In this document: positions 1 to 6,874 of the stretch, one piece after another
Layout of the letters: each line of letters starts with the position of its first letter
Position numbering within the stretch: the first letter of the stretch is position 1
Assembly (NCBI GenBank): GCA_022709445.1
Contig: JAKLIU010000063.1
Span: 1-9,146 of the forward strand
Direction: 5' to 3'
Length of the DNA: 9,146 nt
Origin: Spirochaetota bacterium
GTDB taxonomy: Bacteria > Spirochaetota > Spirochaetia > Treponematales > UBA12059
Notes under the pieces: model-generated
Told to the model about the DNA's origin: nothing
What the model saw: only the letters and a program-made list of their open reading frames with translations
Databases searched by the model: none
Made by a program: the position numbers and the translations under genes

Positions 1-1
1 G

Positions 2-886
2 GATCCCGCCCTCAGGGAACCGGACGCGGTGATCGTCTCCCTGCGCCTGGTCAGGGCCCTCCTGGCGGCCTCCGTGGGAGCCTCGCTGGCCGCCGCGGGA
101 GCCGTCCTGCAGGGCCTGTTCCGCAACCCGCTGGCCGATCCCTACGTGATAGGCAGCTCCAGCGGGGCGGCCCTGGGCGCGGTCTTGGCCATGACCCTGG
201 GCTTCCGATCCGCTGGCTTCGGCTTCTCCCCGATAGGCGGGGCGGCCTTCATCGGCGGGCTCGGCGCCACCTTCCTCGTGTACTTCGTGGCCGGAGCCTC
301 CCGGATACGCTCCGACGCCTCCAGCCTCCTCCTGGCGGGCTCCGCGATGGGCTCGCTCATATCCGCCTGCGTTTCCATCGTGCTGGCCCTCAAGGACAAG
401 GACCTGCAACAGGCCTGGTTCTGGCTCCTGGGCGGCTTTTCCGGCCGCGGCCTGCCCCAGCTGGGGGCCGCCGCCCCGGCGATGATCGTCGGCTTCACCG
501 CCGCCATGGCCAGTTCCCGCGTGCTGGACGTGCTCGCCGCCGGCGACGAGGAGGCGCGGAGCCTGGGACTGTCCCCGACGGCCGCCCGCCTGGCGGTGGG
601 CGCCTTCGCCGCGCTCGCCGTGTCCGCTTCGGTATCGGTCGCGGGAGCGATCGGCTTCGTGGGCCTGGTGTCCCCCCACCTGGCCAGGCGCATGGTCGGC
701 CCGGCCCACCGCGCGCTCATACCGGCCTCGGCCATCATAGGCGCGGCCATGCTCCTGCTCGCGGACGCGCTGTCCCGGACGGCCTTCGCCCCGGTGGAGA
801 TGCCGGTGGGCGCCGTGACCGCCCTGATCGGCGCGCCGTTCTTCCTCTACAAGATAGCCAGGCGCGGGCTGGACGGCGCACGGTGA
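2..886 (+). CDS. FecCD/BtuC-family ABC transporter permease, 5'-truncated (probable corrinoid importer)
   Basis: Inner-membrane permease subunit of a binding-protein-dependent importer of the heme/siderophore/vitamin B12 class. The frame is open from base 2, and the family pattern (LRLVRALLAASVGASLA) already runs through the GTG at 29. The true start therefore lies left of the window, and roughly 40-50 residues are missing compared with the usual 320-350. Visible family motifs are GAVLQGLFRNPLADP near the beginning, followed by SSGAALGAVLA; GFVGLVSPHLARRMVGP in the second half; and PVGAVTALIGAPFF close to the C-terminus. Several long Ala/Leu/Gly membrane segments are present. The stop overlaps the start of the ATPase gene by 4 bp, so the two are translationally coupled. 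The substrate cannot be read from the permease. Coupling through the ATPase to cobT favours a corrinoid (BtuC role); heme or siderophore import is the alternative. A BtuF-like binding protein would be expected upstream, outside the window. Confidence 0.93.
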   Translation, partial: DPALREPDAVIVSLRLVRALLAASVGASLAAAGAVLQGLFRNPLADPYVIGSSSGAALGAVLAMTLGFRSAGFGFSPIGGAAFIGGLGATFLVYFVAGASRIRSDASSLLLAGSAMGSLISACVSIVLALKDKDLQQAWFWLLGGFSGRGLPQLGAAAPAMIVGFTAAMASSRVLDVLAAGDEEARSLGLSPTAARLAVGAFAALAVSASVSVAGAIGFVGLVSPHLARRMVGPAHRALIPASAIIGAAMLLLADALSRTAFAPVEMPVGAVTALIGAPFFLYKIARRGLDGAR

Positions 887-1737
887 AGCGGCAGGACGAC
901 GCGGCGGGATCGCCTGCCCTCGAGGCGCGGTCATTGCAGGCCGGCTACCCGCCGGGCCCCGGTTACGGTTCCCAGGGACCCAGGCTGGTGGTCCGATCGG
1001 CCAGCTTCACCGTGGATCCGGGCTCCCTGGTGGCCATCCTGGGAGCCAACGGCTCGGGCAAGACCACCCTGCTCAAGACCTGCGTCGGCCTTCTGAAGCC
1101 CCTCGGCGGGGAGTCCCTGCTTGCCGGCCGTCCGGTCGCGGGCCTGGGAAGCCGCGCCCGCGCCAGGCTGGTTGCCTGGGTGCCCCAGGTGTCGGAAGGC
1201 GCCTGGTCCTTCACGGCCCGCGAGGTGGTGGCCCAGGGGCGCTTCTCCATCCTGGGGCCCTTCGCCGCCTTCGGTCCGGAGGACGACGAGGCCGTGGACG
1301 CCGCCCTGGACGCCCTGGACGCCCTGGACCTGGCGCACCGGCCCTTCACCCGGCTCTCCGGCGGCGAGGCCAGGCGGGTGCTCATAGCCAGGGCGCTGGC
1401 CCAGGACACGCCGCTCCTGGCCCTGGACGAGCCGGCGGCCCACCTGGACCCGGGCAGGCAGATGGAACTGATGGAAATACTGGCCGCCCTCACCCGATCG
1501 GGCAAGGCCGTCGCGGTCAGCCTCCACGACGTCAACGCGGCCCGCCGCTTCGCGGACCGGGTCCTGCTCCTGGACCGGGCTGGGAACTCGTGCTTCGGTC
1601 CGGTGGAACCCACCCTCACGCCGGAGCGGCTCGAGGACGCCTACGACACGGAATTCCTCCACGGCGACCACGAGGGCTACGGCCGCTTCGTGCTGCCGCT
1701 CTCGCGCAAGAAACGGAAAGGAACACCACGCCCATGA
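883..1737 (+). CDS. ABC transporter ATP-binding protein, FecE/BtuD type
   Basis: Cytoplasmic ATPase that powers the adjacent permease; 284 residues, slightly longer than the usual 250-270. All nucleotide-binding motifs are present: Walker A GANGSGKTT at residues 54-62, Q-loop Gln102 in WVPQ, signature LSGGEARRV at 158-166, Walker B LLALDEP at 178-184 with Glu183 as catalytic base, D-loop Asp189, and switch His215 in SLHD. The GTG start at 883 sits inside a GTGA overlap with the permease stop. The stop overlaps the cobT ATG by 4 bp (ATGA), which gives a tight three-gene operon. A Pro/Gly-rich insertion (residues about 22-33) lies in the first beta region, and an in-frame DALDALDAL repeat (residues 141-149) precedes the signature. 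Family assignment is firm. The B12 substrate is inferred only from cobT next door. Confidence 0.94.
   Translation: MKRQDDAAGSPALEARSLQAGYPPGPGYGSQGPRLVVRSASFTVDPGSLVAILGANGSGKTTLLKTCVGLLKPLGGESLLAGRPVAGLGSRARARLVAWVPQVSEGAWSFTAREVVAQGRFSILGPFAAFGPEDDEAVDAALDALDALDLAHRPFTRLSGGEARRVLIARALAQDTPLLALDEPAAHLDPGRQMELMEILAALTRSGKAVAVSLHDVNAARRFADRVLLLDRAGNSCFGPVEPTLTPERLEDAYDTEFLHGDHEGYGRFVLPLSRKKRKGTPRP
1303..1329 (+). repeat. Three perfect tandem copies of a 9-bp unit in the ABC ATPase gene
   Basis: The unit gccctggac occurs three times head to tail without mismatch and encodes Ala-Leu-Asp repeats in the helical region ahead of the signature motif. Copy-number change by slippage would keep the frame. 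Confidence 0.85.
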
Positions 1738-2798
1738 ACCAGGACAAGACCGCCGCGCTCCGCGATGCCATGCAGGCTCACCTTGACGACCTGACCAAGC
1801 CACGCGGCAGCCTGGGCCGGCTGGAGGACTGCGCGTCCAGGATGGCCCTGATCCAGGGCACGGTTCCCCCGCGCGTGCGGCGCAAGGCCGTGTTCACCCT
1901 GGCCGGCGACCACGGCGTCACCGCGGAGGGCGTGTCGCTCTACCCCGCCGAGGTGACCGCCCAGATGGTGCACAACTTCATGGCCGGCGGGGCGGCGATC
2001 AACGCGCTCTCCAAGGCCTGCGGCTTCGACCTGTACGCGGTGGACGCCGGGGTGGCCGCGGACTTCCCGGCCTGGCCGCGGGAAGGAGCGGACGGGAAGC
2101 CTGGATTCTTTTCCATGAAGGCCGTCCGCGGCTCCGCCAATTTCGCGCGGGAACCGGCCCTGTCCCCGGCCGGGTTCCAGTCCTGCCTGGACCACGGCGC
2201 GGAGCTCGCCGGATTCGCCGCGCGCGGGGGCTGCGACATCGTGGCGCTGGGCGACATGGGCATAGGCAACACCTCCAGCGCGGCGGCCCTGCTGGTCGCC
2301 TTCGGCTTCGACCCGGAGCTGATCATCGACCGGGGCACGGGCATCAGCGACGAGATGCTGGAGCGCAAACGCTCGGTCATCCTGGACGCGGTGCGCGACC
2401 GCGGCCCCTTCGCCTCCCCGACGGCGGTCGCCGAGGCCTTCGCGGGCCCGGAGATCGCCACCGCCGCGGGCGTCATCCTGGGGCTGCGCGGGAAGGGCAT
2501 CGCCTGCGTGCTGGACGGCTTCCCGATCACGGCCGCCGCGGCGATCGCCTGGAAGCTGGACCCCTCGGTGACGGAATTCCTCTTCGCCGGCCACCTGTCC
2601 CGGGTGAAGGGCCACGGACCGGTGCTGGAAGCGATGGGCCTTCAGCCCCTGGTGGACCTGGAGATGCGCCTGGGCGAGGGCACCGGGGCGGTGATCGGCG
2701 GCTTCATCGTCGAGCTGGGCTGCCGCATCGCCGGCGAGATGGCCAGCTTCTCCCGCATGGGGGTTTCCAAGGCACAGGCCGAGGAAAAGGACTACTGA
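1734..2798 (+). CDS. cobT: Nicotinate-nucleotide--dimethylbenzimidazole phosphoribosyltransferase CobT
   Basis: Transfers phosphoribose from nicotinate mononucleotide to a lower-ligand base (5,6-dimethylbenzimidazole or a related base), giving the alpha-riboside phosphate used in the late, cytosolic step of cobamide assembly and salvage. The protein has 354 residues, the usual family length. Motifs seen are TKPRGSLGRLE at 21-31, GDHGV at 58-62, LGDMGIGNTSS starting at 172, and MRLGEGTGA around 312-320. In the last, Glu315 is the expected equivalent of catalytic Glu317 of Salmonella CobT. The start is the ATG at 1734, which overlaps the ATPase stop (ATGA); an AAAGGA ribosome site about 11 bases upstream supports it. 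The open frame extends further 5', but that part is the ATPase gene read out of frame. No cobS, cobU or cobC is visible, so the rest of the nucleotide-loop pathway must be elsewhere. Asp174 stands where the Salmonella enzyme has Glu. The 3' end overlaps convergent purK by 7 bp. Confidence 0.96.
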   Translation: MNQDKTAALRDAMQAHLDDLTKPRGSLGRLEDCASRMALIQGTVPPRVRRKAVFTLAGDHGVTAEGVSLYPAEVTAQMVHNFMAGGAAINALSKACGFDLYAVDAGVAADFPAWPREGADGKPGFFSMKAVRGSANFAREPALSPAGFQSCLDHGAELAGFAARGGCDIVALGDMGIGNTSSAAALLVAFGFDPELIIDRGTGISDEMLERKRSVILDAVRDRGPFASPTAVAEAFAGPEIATAAGVILGLRGKGIACVLDGFPITAAAAIAWKLDPSVTEFLFAGHLSRVKGHGPVLEAMGLQPLVDLEMRLGEGTGAVIGGFIVELGCRIAGEMASFSRMGVSKAQAEEKDY

Positions 2799-4024
2799 GG
2801 GACCGATCCGGCCGGCTTGCCGTCGCCGCCTATCCGGACCAGGGCGCGCGCCTCCTCGGCCCGGGCCATGGCTTCCTCCGCGGTGGCGCCGACGGCCGTC
2901 AGGTGGCCCATCTTGCGGAAGGGCCGGACCTCGCGCTTGCCGTACAGGTGGACCGACACCCCCGGCACCGCCAGGGCGCGCTCGAGTCCCCCGTAGACCG
3001 GCGAGCCCGAGGCGCCGGATTCCCCCAGCAGGTTGACCATCATGGCGGGACTCAGGAGCCCGGTGGAGCCCAGGGGCCAGCCCGACAGGATGCGGAAGTA
3101 CTGCATGAACTGGCTGGTGACGCCGGCTTCCATGGTGACGTGGCCGGAGTTGTGGGGCCGGGGCGCGGTCTCGTTGACCAGGATGCGCCCGTCGCGGGCC
3201 AGGAAGAGCTCCACCCCGAAGATGCCGGCCGCTCCCGCCGAGGCCGGGTTGCCCGCCTTGGCCGCCGAGTCCAGGGCGTCCACCACGGCGCGGGCCGTCC
3301 TGCCCGCCTCCTCAAGCACCGCAGGTCCCTCGCGCGCGGGCATGAGCACCGAATCGCATAGATTGGCCCGCGGGTCGAAGACCATCTCCACGCAGGGCCA
3401 GGACGACTCGCCGCCGGCCAGGTCGCGGCCGACCACCACGGCCAGCTCCTTCAGGAAGTCCACCTTTTCTTCCAGGAAGCTGGGAACTTCCAGCAGCCTG
3501 CCGCCCTCGGCGACGGGACGGGCGTCGGCGGCGTCCCGGATCACCGCCACGCCGCGGCCGTCGTAGCCGCCGCGCCTGGCCTTCTGCACCACGGGAAAAC
3601 CGCCCAGGGTTCCGGCAGCCGCGACCAGCGCTTCCGTCGTCGCGGGGAGTTCGCCGTCTCCCACGAAGGCCCAGCGGGCGGTCGGGATGCCGGCGGCGTC
3701 CATCATCCGCTTCTGCGCCGCCTTGTCCTGTATCAGGGCCAGGACGCCCGCCGAGGGGATCACGGGCTTTCCCGCGCGCTCCAGCTCGAAGAGGGCCTCC
3801 AGGTTCACGCCCTCGATCTCGTAGGACAGGACGTCCACCTCGGAGGCCACCTCCAGCACGGACTCGCGGTCCATCAGGTCGCCCAGGTGGGTGACGTCGG
3901 CCAGGTCCGCGGCCGGCGACGGGTACTCCGGGGAGAGCACCTCGATCCAGCCCAGGAGGGGCCGCGCCGCCTCGATGGTCATGCGGCCAAGCTGGCCTCC
4001 CCCGAGAATCCCTATCTTCTTCAT
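2792..4024 (-). CDS. purK: 5-(carboxyamino)imidazole ribonucleotide synthase (PurK)
   Basis: ATP-grasp enzyme of de novo purine synthesis: AIR + bicarbonate + ATP give N5-CAIR, which PurE then rearranges. Motifs: nucleotide-fold start KKIGILGGGQLGRM (2-15); RRGGYDGRG in the ATP-grasp core (glycine-rich loop about 151-157); FLEEKVDFLKELAVVVGRD; the PurK hallmark NETAPRPHNSGH (about 283-294); and HLYGKREVRPFRKMGHLT near the end. At 410 residues it is longer than the usual 355-390. The start was set at the ATG at 4024 because GGAG lies 6 bases upstream and the hallmark N-terminus begins there. The frame stays open to a GTG at 4060, which would add 12 unconserved residues and overlap ftsK. It follows ftsK by 25 bases and is probably co-transcribed with it. 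No purE is in the window. One oddity is SQFM where the family usually reads SQFE. Confidence 0.95.
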   Translation of the reverse strand: MKKIGILGGGQLGRMTIEAARPLLGWIEVLSPEYPSPAADLADVTHLGDLMDRESVLEVASEVDVLSYEIEGVNLEALFELERAGKPVIPSAGVLALIQDKAAQKRMMDAAGIPTARWAFVGDGELPATTEALVAAAGTLGGFPVVQKARRGGYDGRGVAVIRDAADARPVAEGGRLLEVPSFLEEKVDFLKELAVVVGRDLAGGESSWPCVEMVFDPRANLCDSVLMPAREGPAVLEEAGRTARAVVDALDSAAKAGNPASAGAAGIFGVELFLARDGRILVNETAPRPHNSGHVTMEAGVTSQFMQYFRILSGWPLGSTGLLSPAMMVNLLGESGASGSPVYGGLERALAVPGVSVHLYGKREVRPFRKMGHLTAVGATAEEAMARAEEARALVRIGGDGKPAGSVPQ

Positions 4025-4030
4025 TGAACG

Positions 4031-4034
4031 CTCC
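4031..4034 (-). promoter_or_regulatory. Ribosome binding site that decides the purK start
   Basis: GGAG on the minus strand lies 6 bases before the ATG at 4024. The alternative starts at 4036 (ATG) and 4060 (GTG) have no comparable purine run at suitable spacing. Confidence 0.6.
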
Positions 4035-4049
4035 ATGCCGCAGGGCGGC

Positions 4050-6776
4050 TCAGTCGTCACCGGGCTCGGCGGTCCCGGTCGCGTCCGCGTCGTCGGCGTC
4101 GTCGCCGAAGTCGGGCACGTGCCTGGCCCGGGGGCTCGGCGGCTTCATCCCGCCCAGTTCCGGGTTCCTGACCAGGTCGCGGGGCTTGGAGCCCTGGGCC
4201 TTGCCCACGATGCCCTTCTCCTCCATCAGCTCCACGATGCGCGCCGCGCGGTTGTAGCCTATCTTGAGCTTGCGCTGCAGGAAGGACGCGCTGGCCTTGC
4301 CCTGGGACAGCACGATCTCCAGGGCCTTCTCGAAGAGCGGGTCGTCCTCCTCGTCGTCGAAGAGGCTGGGGCCGTCGTCCTCGTCCTCGTCGTCGATGAA
4401 GATCTCGTCGTCTATGTAGTCCGGCTCGCCCAGGGTCTTCACGAACTCCACCACGCGCTCCACCTCGTCGTCGGAGACGAAGGCGCCCTGCATGCGCACC
4501 GGGAAGGCGTCGGTTGCGCTGGAGTAGAGCATGTCGCCGCGCCCCAGGAGCTTCTCCGCGCCCACCATGTCTATGATGATGCGCGAGTCGAACTTGCTGG
4601 CCACCATGAAGGCGATGCGGCTGGGGATATTGGCCTTGATGAGGCCCGTGATCACGTCCACGCTCGGGCGCTGGGTGGCCAGCACCAGGTGTATGCCCAC
4701 CGCTCGGGACATGGCCGCCAGGCGCGCCAGGGTGGATTCCAGCTCCTTGCCGGTGGTGGCCATCAGGTCGGCGAACTCGTCGATGATCACCACGATGTAC
4801 GGCAGCCTGTCGGTGGCCATGGACTTCTCGACGATCCTGCGGTTGTAGGAGCGGATGTCGCGCACGCCCATGGCGTCCAGGAGGCTGTAGCGCCGCTCCA
4901 TCTCGCAGATGCAGTACTGCAGGGCCTGGAAGGCCTTCTTGGGCTCGGTGATCACCGGCGTCAGGAGGTGGGGGATCCCGTTGTACAGCTTGAGCTCCAC
5001 GATCTTGGGGTCGATGAGGAGCAGCTTCACCTCGTTGAACGAGCGGCGGTACAGGATGGACAGGATGATGGAGTTGACGCAGACGGACTTGCCCGAGCCG
5101 GTGGAACCGGCGATGAGCAGGTGCGGGGTCTGGGTCAGGTCGGCCACCATCACCTCGCCGGACACGTCCTTGCCCAGTACCACGGGCACTTCCATCTTGG
5201 CCGCGTTGAAGGCATCGTTCTCCACGATCTCGCGGAACGACACGATGGAACGGCGATCGTTGGGCACCTCGATGCCCACGGCGTGCTTGCCCGGGATGGG
5301 GGCGACGATGCGCACGCTGGAGGCAGCCAGCCTGAGGGCGATGTTGTCCGAAAGGGTGGCTATCTTGGCCAGGCGCACGCCCGGCGCGGGCAGGATCTCG
5401 AACATGGTGATCACCGGGCCCTTGCGTATGCCGGTGACCTCCGCCTCTATGTTGAACTCGCGCAGGGTATCCCGCAGGACCTCGGCCGCGTGCCTGGTCT
5501 TCTCGTCTATGATCCAGTACTGGCCGTCCGGATACTGCATGAGGAGGCCGTCGGTGGGGAGCTTGTAGGCGATCGCCGGCTTGCGGCCAAGCCGGCCCCG
5601 GGGTACCGGCGCGGGGACGGGTTCGGGTTCTCCGCCCCGCTTGAGCACGCGCGCGGCTGGCAGCACGGCGGCGGGATCCATGCGCGGGGCATCCGCGCCC
5701 GGGGCGACGCGGAGAGCGGACTGGTGCTCGCCGTCCTGGAACACCTCCAGGCGGGGCAGGAGGGAGCCGCGCACGCCGACGCCGGCACCCGTGGCGAGGC
5801 CGTCGCCGGCCGCCGTACCCGCTTCATCGGCGTCCTCGACCGCGTCGTCATCATCGGCTTCGCCGTCGGAGCCGTCGCCGTCATCCCACCAGGCCTCATC
5901 CGCGGCCGGATCGACGGAGCCGATCCCGGACCCGTCCCCGCCGCGGCCGAACATGACCGGGATGGGAGCTTCCTCCGCGTCGGCAAGCGACGGTATCGGG
6001 CGCGGGGCTGGAGGCGCCCCATCCGATACGGAAGGAACCGGTACGCTGCCGCCTGCATCCCCGTCGCCTTGGCCGGGCCCGGCAAACGTTTCCCCGTCCG
6101 CCTCCATGGACGAGAGAGCCACGGAGGCGGGCAGTTCCGGGATGCGGAAGCTGAACTCGCGCCCGGATCCGTCCTCGGCGGGTCCGGCGGCGGTATTCTC
6201 TCCGGAGGGGAACAGGCCGCGTCCGTCGGGTCCGTCGGATCCGTCGGATCCGTAGGATCCGTAGGATCCGTCGCGGAGCGAGGCGTCGGCGGGACGCCCG
6301 GGCGCGGGAATGTCGTCCGATCCGGCGAGCGGCCGGCGTCCGAAGAACAGTCGTCGCGACAGGACCACGGCCGCGCCTCCGGCCAGGGAGTACGCCAGGC
6401 TCAGGGCCACCATGCCGGCGGCGCCGAGGGCCTCGGTGCCGGGCCAGGCATGGAACCAGGCTGCCGGGTCGTCCAGGAACTTGGCCAGGACGGCCAGGCC
6501 GGAAAACGGCAGGAGGCTTCCGACCAGGGCATAGGCCAGGTCGGCCCTGAAACCGGGAATGAAGAGGATGATGGCCGCGAACCAGAAGTACGCGGGCAGG
6601 ATGAAGGCGGCCCAGGACAGGGCGTCCAGCATGAGACCGGCCGGCCCGCTTCCCGCCGTCGCGGCGGCTTGGCCGGCGGCTTCGCCGACGAGGGCGGCGA
6701 ACAGCAGGACTCCGACAAGTGCGCAGAGGATACCGACAGTGGCGGCGAGCCAGGAAGGCCTGTTCAGGTTGCTCAA
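4050..6776 (-). CDS. ftsK: FtsK/SpoIIIE-family DNA translocase
   Basis: Septal, membrane-anchored ATPase that pumps chromosomal DNA during division and dimer resolution. In order, with positions from the TTG at 6776 (908 residues): N-terminal membrane domain with about four hydrophobic helices (about 10-140); a long Pro/Gly/Asp/Ala-rich linker (about 145-395); and the alpha/beta motor with Walker A GSTGSGKS (557-564), IDPKIVELKLYN, Walker B VVIIDEFADLM (about 660-670) and VLATQRPSVDVITG. An acidic stretch follows, then the DNA-reading gamma winged helix (about 812-870, LFEKALEIVLSQ to GSKPRDL), then a roughly 30-residue acidic tail. No in-frame ATG or GTG precedes the membrane domain. A stop codon lies at 6804-6806, leaving only TTG codons at 6791 and 6776; GGAG 9 bases before the latter favours it. 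It lies between uppP and purK on the same strand. The linker carries a 9-bp tandem repeat. Confidence 0.95.
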   Translation of the reverse strand: MSNLNRPSWLAATVGILCALVGVLLFAALVGEAAGQAAATAGSGPAGLMLDALSWAAFILPAYFWFAAIILFIPGFRADLAYALVGSLLPFSGLAVLAKFLDDPAAWFHAWPGTEALGAAGMVALSLAYSLAGGAAVVLSRRLFFGRRPLAGSDDIPAPGRPADASLRDGSYGSYGSDGSDGPDGRGLFPSGENTAAGPAEDGSGREFSFRIPELPASVALSSMEADGETFAGPGQGDGDAGGSVPVPSVSDGAPPAPRPIPSLADAEEAPIPVMFGRGGDGSGIGSVDPAADEAWWDDGDGSDGEADDDDAVEDADEAGTAAGDGLATGAGVGVRGSLLPRLEVFQDGEHQSALRVAPGADAPRMDPAAVLPAARVLKRGGEPEPVPAPVPRGRLGRKPAIAYKLPTDGLLMQYPDGQYWIIDEKTRHAAEVLRDTLREFNIEAEVTGIRKGPVITMFEILPAPGVRLAKIATLSDNIALRLAASSVRIVAPIPGKHAVGIEVPNDRRSIVSFREIVENDAFNAAKMEVPVVLGKDVSGEVMVADLTQTPHLLIAGSTGSGKSVCVNSIILSILYRRSFNEVKLLLIDPKIVELKLYNGIPHLLTPVITEPKKAFQALQYCICEMERRYSLLDAMGVRDIRSYNRRIVEKSMATDRLPYIVVIIDEFADLMATTGKELESTLARLAAMSRAVGIHLVLATQRPSVDVITGLIKANIPSRIAFMVASKFDSRIIIDMVGAEKLLGRGDMLYSSATDAFPVRMQGAFVSDDEVERVVEFVKTLGEPDYIDDEIFIDDEDEDDGPSLFDDEEDDPLFEKALEIVLSQGKASASFLQRKLKIGYNRAARIVELMEEKGIVGKAQGSKPRDLVRNPELGGMKPPSPRARHVPDFGDDADDADATGTAEPGDD
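6222..6266 (-). repeat. 9-bp tandem repeat in the ftsK linker
   Basis: Five consecutive 9-bp units, with a sixth degenerate one after them, reading on the plus strand tccgtcggg, tccgtcgga twice and tccgtagga twice. On the coding strand they give (SYG)2(SDG)2 and PDG. The array sits in the disordered linker between the membrane domain and the motor. Length change would stay in frame, so it could vary between strains. Confidence 0.9.
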
Positions 6777-6785
6777 ATCGCTCGG

Positions 6786-6789
6786 CTCC
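6786..6789 (-). promoter_or_regulatory. Ribosome binding site supporting the TTG start of ftsK
   Basis: GGAG on the minus strand lies 9 bases before the TTG at 6776. The upstream TTG at 6791 overlaps this same element and has only a purine run (GGGAAGGG) about 15 bases away, which is too far for normal initiation. Confidence 0.5.
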
Positions 6790-6823
6790 AATCGATGAGG
6801 ATGCTACCCTTCCCTTATCGGCG

Positions 6824-6873
6824 CGGGCGGGCGGGCGACAAAGGCCAAAGCGCCCCGGTCGGCCGCCTGCCCG
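6824..6873 (-). repeat. GC-rich inverted repeat between uppP and ftsK
   Basis: Eleven-base arms at 6824-6834 and 6863-6873 are complementary apart from one G-T pair, with a 28-base loop. It begins 2 bases after the uppP stop, where a terminator or RNA-processing hairpin would sit. On the minus-strand transcript the odd pair is A-C and no U-tract follows, so it is not a canonical intrinsic terminator. With this base composition a chance hairpin is possible. Confidence 0.3.
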
Positions 6874-6874
6874 T

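Noticed and set aside
1..6. GGATCC at the very start of the window as a cloning junction
   Set aside because: GGATCC occurs several times in this GC-rich sequence, including in the ftsK repeat, and the reading frame runs smoothly through it.
142..750. Minus-strand open frame opposite the permease
   Set aside because: The predicted protein is an Ala/Pro/Arg-rich shadow without domains, while the plus strand has unmistakable FecCD motifs.
1677..2615. Minus-strand open frames opposite cobT
   Set aside because: They are composition-driven shadows of cobT with no recognisable motif or ribosome site.
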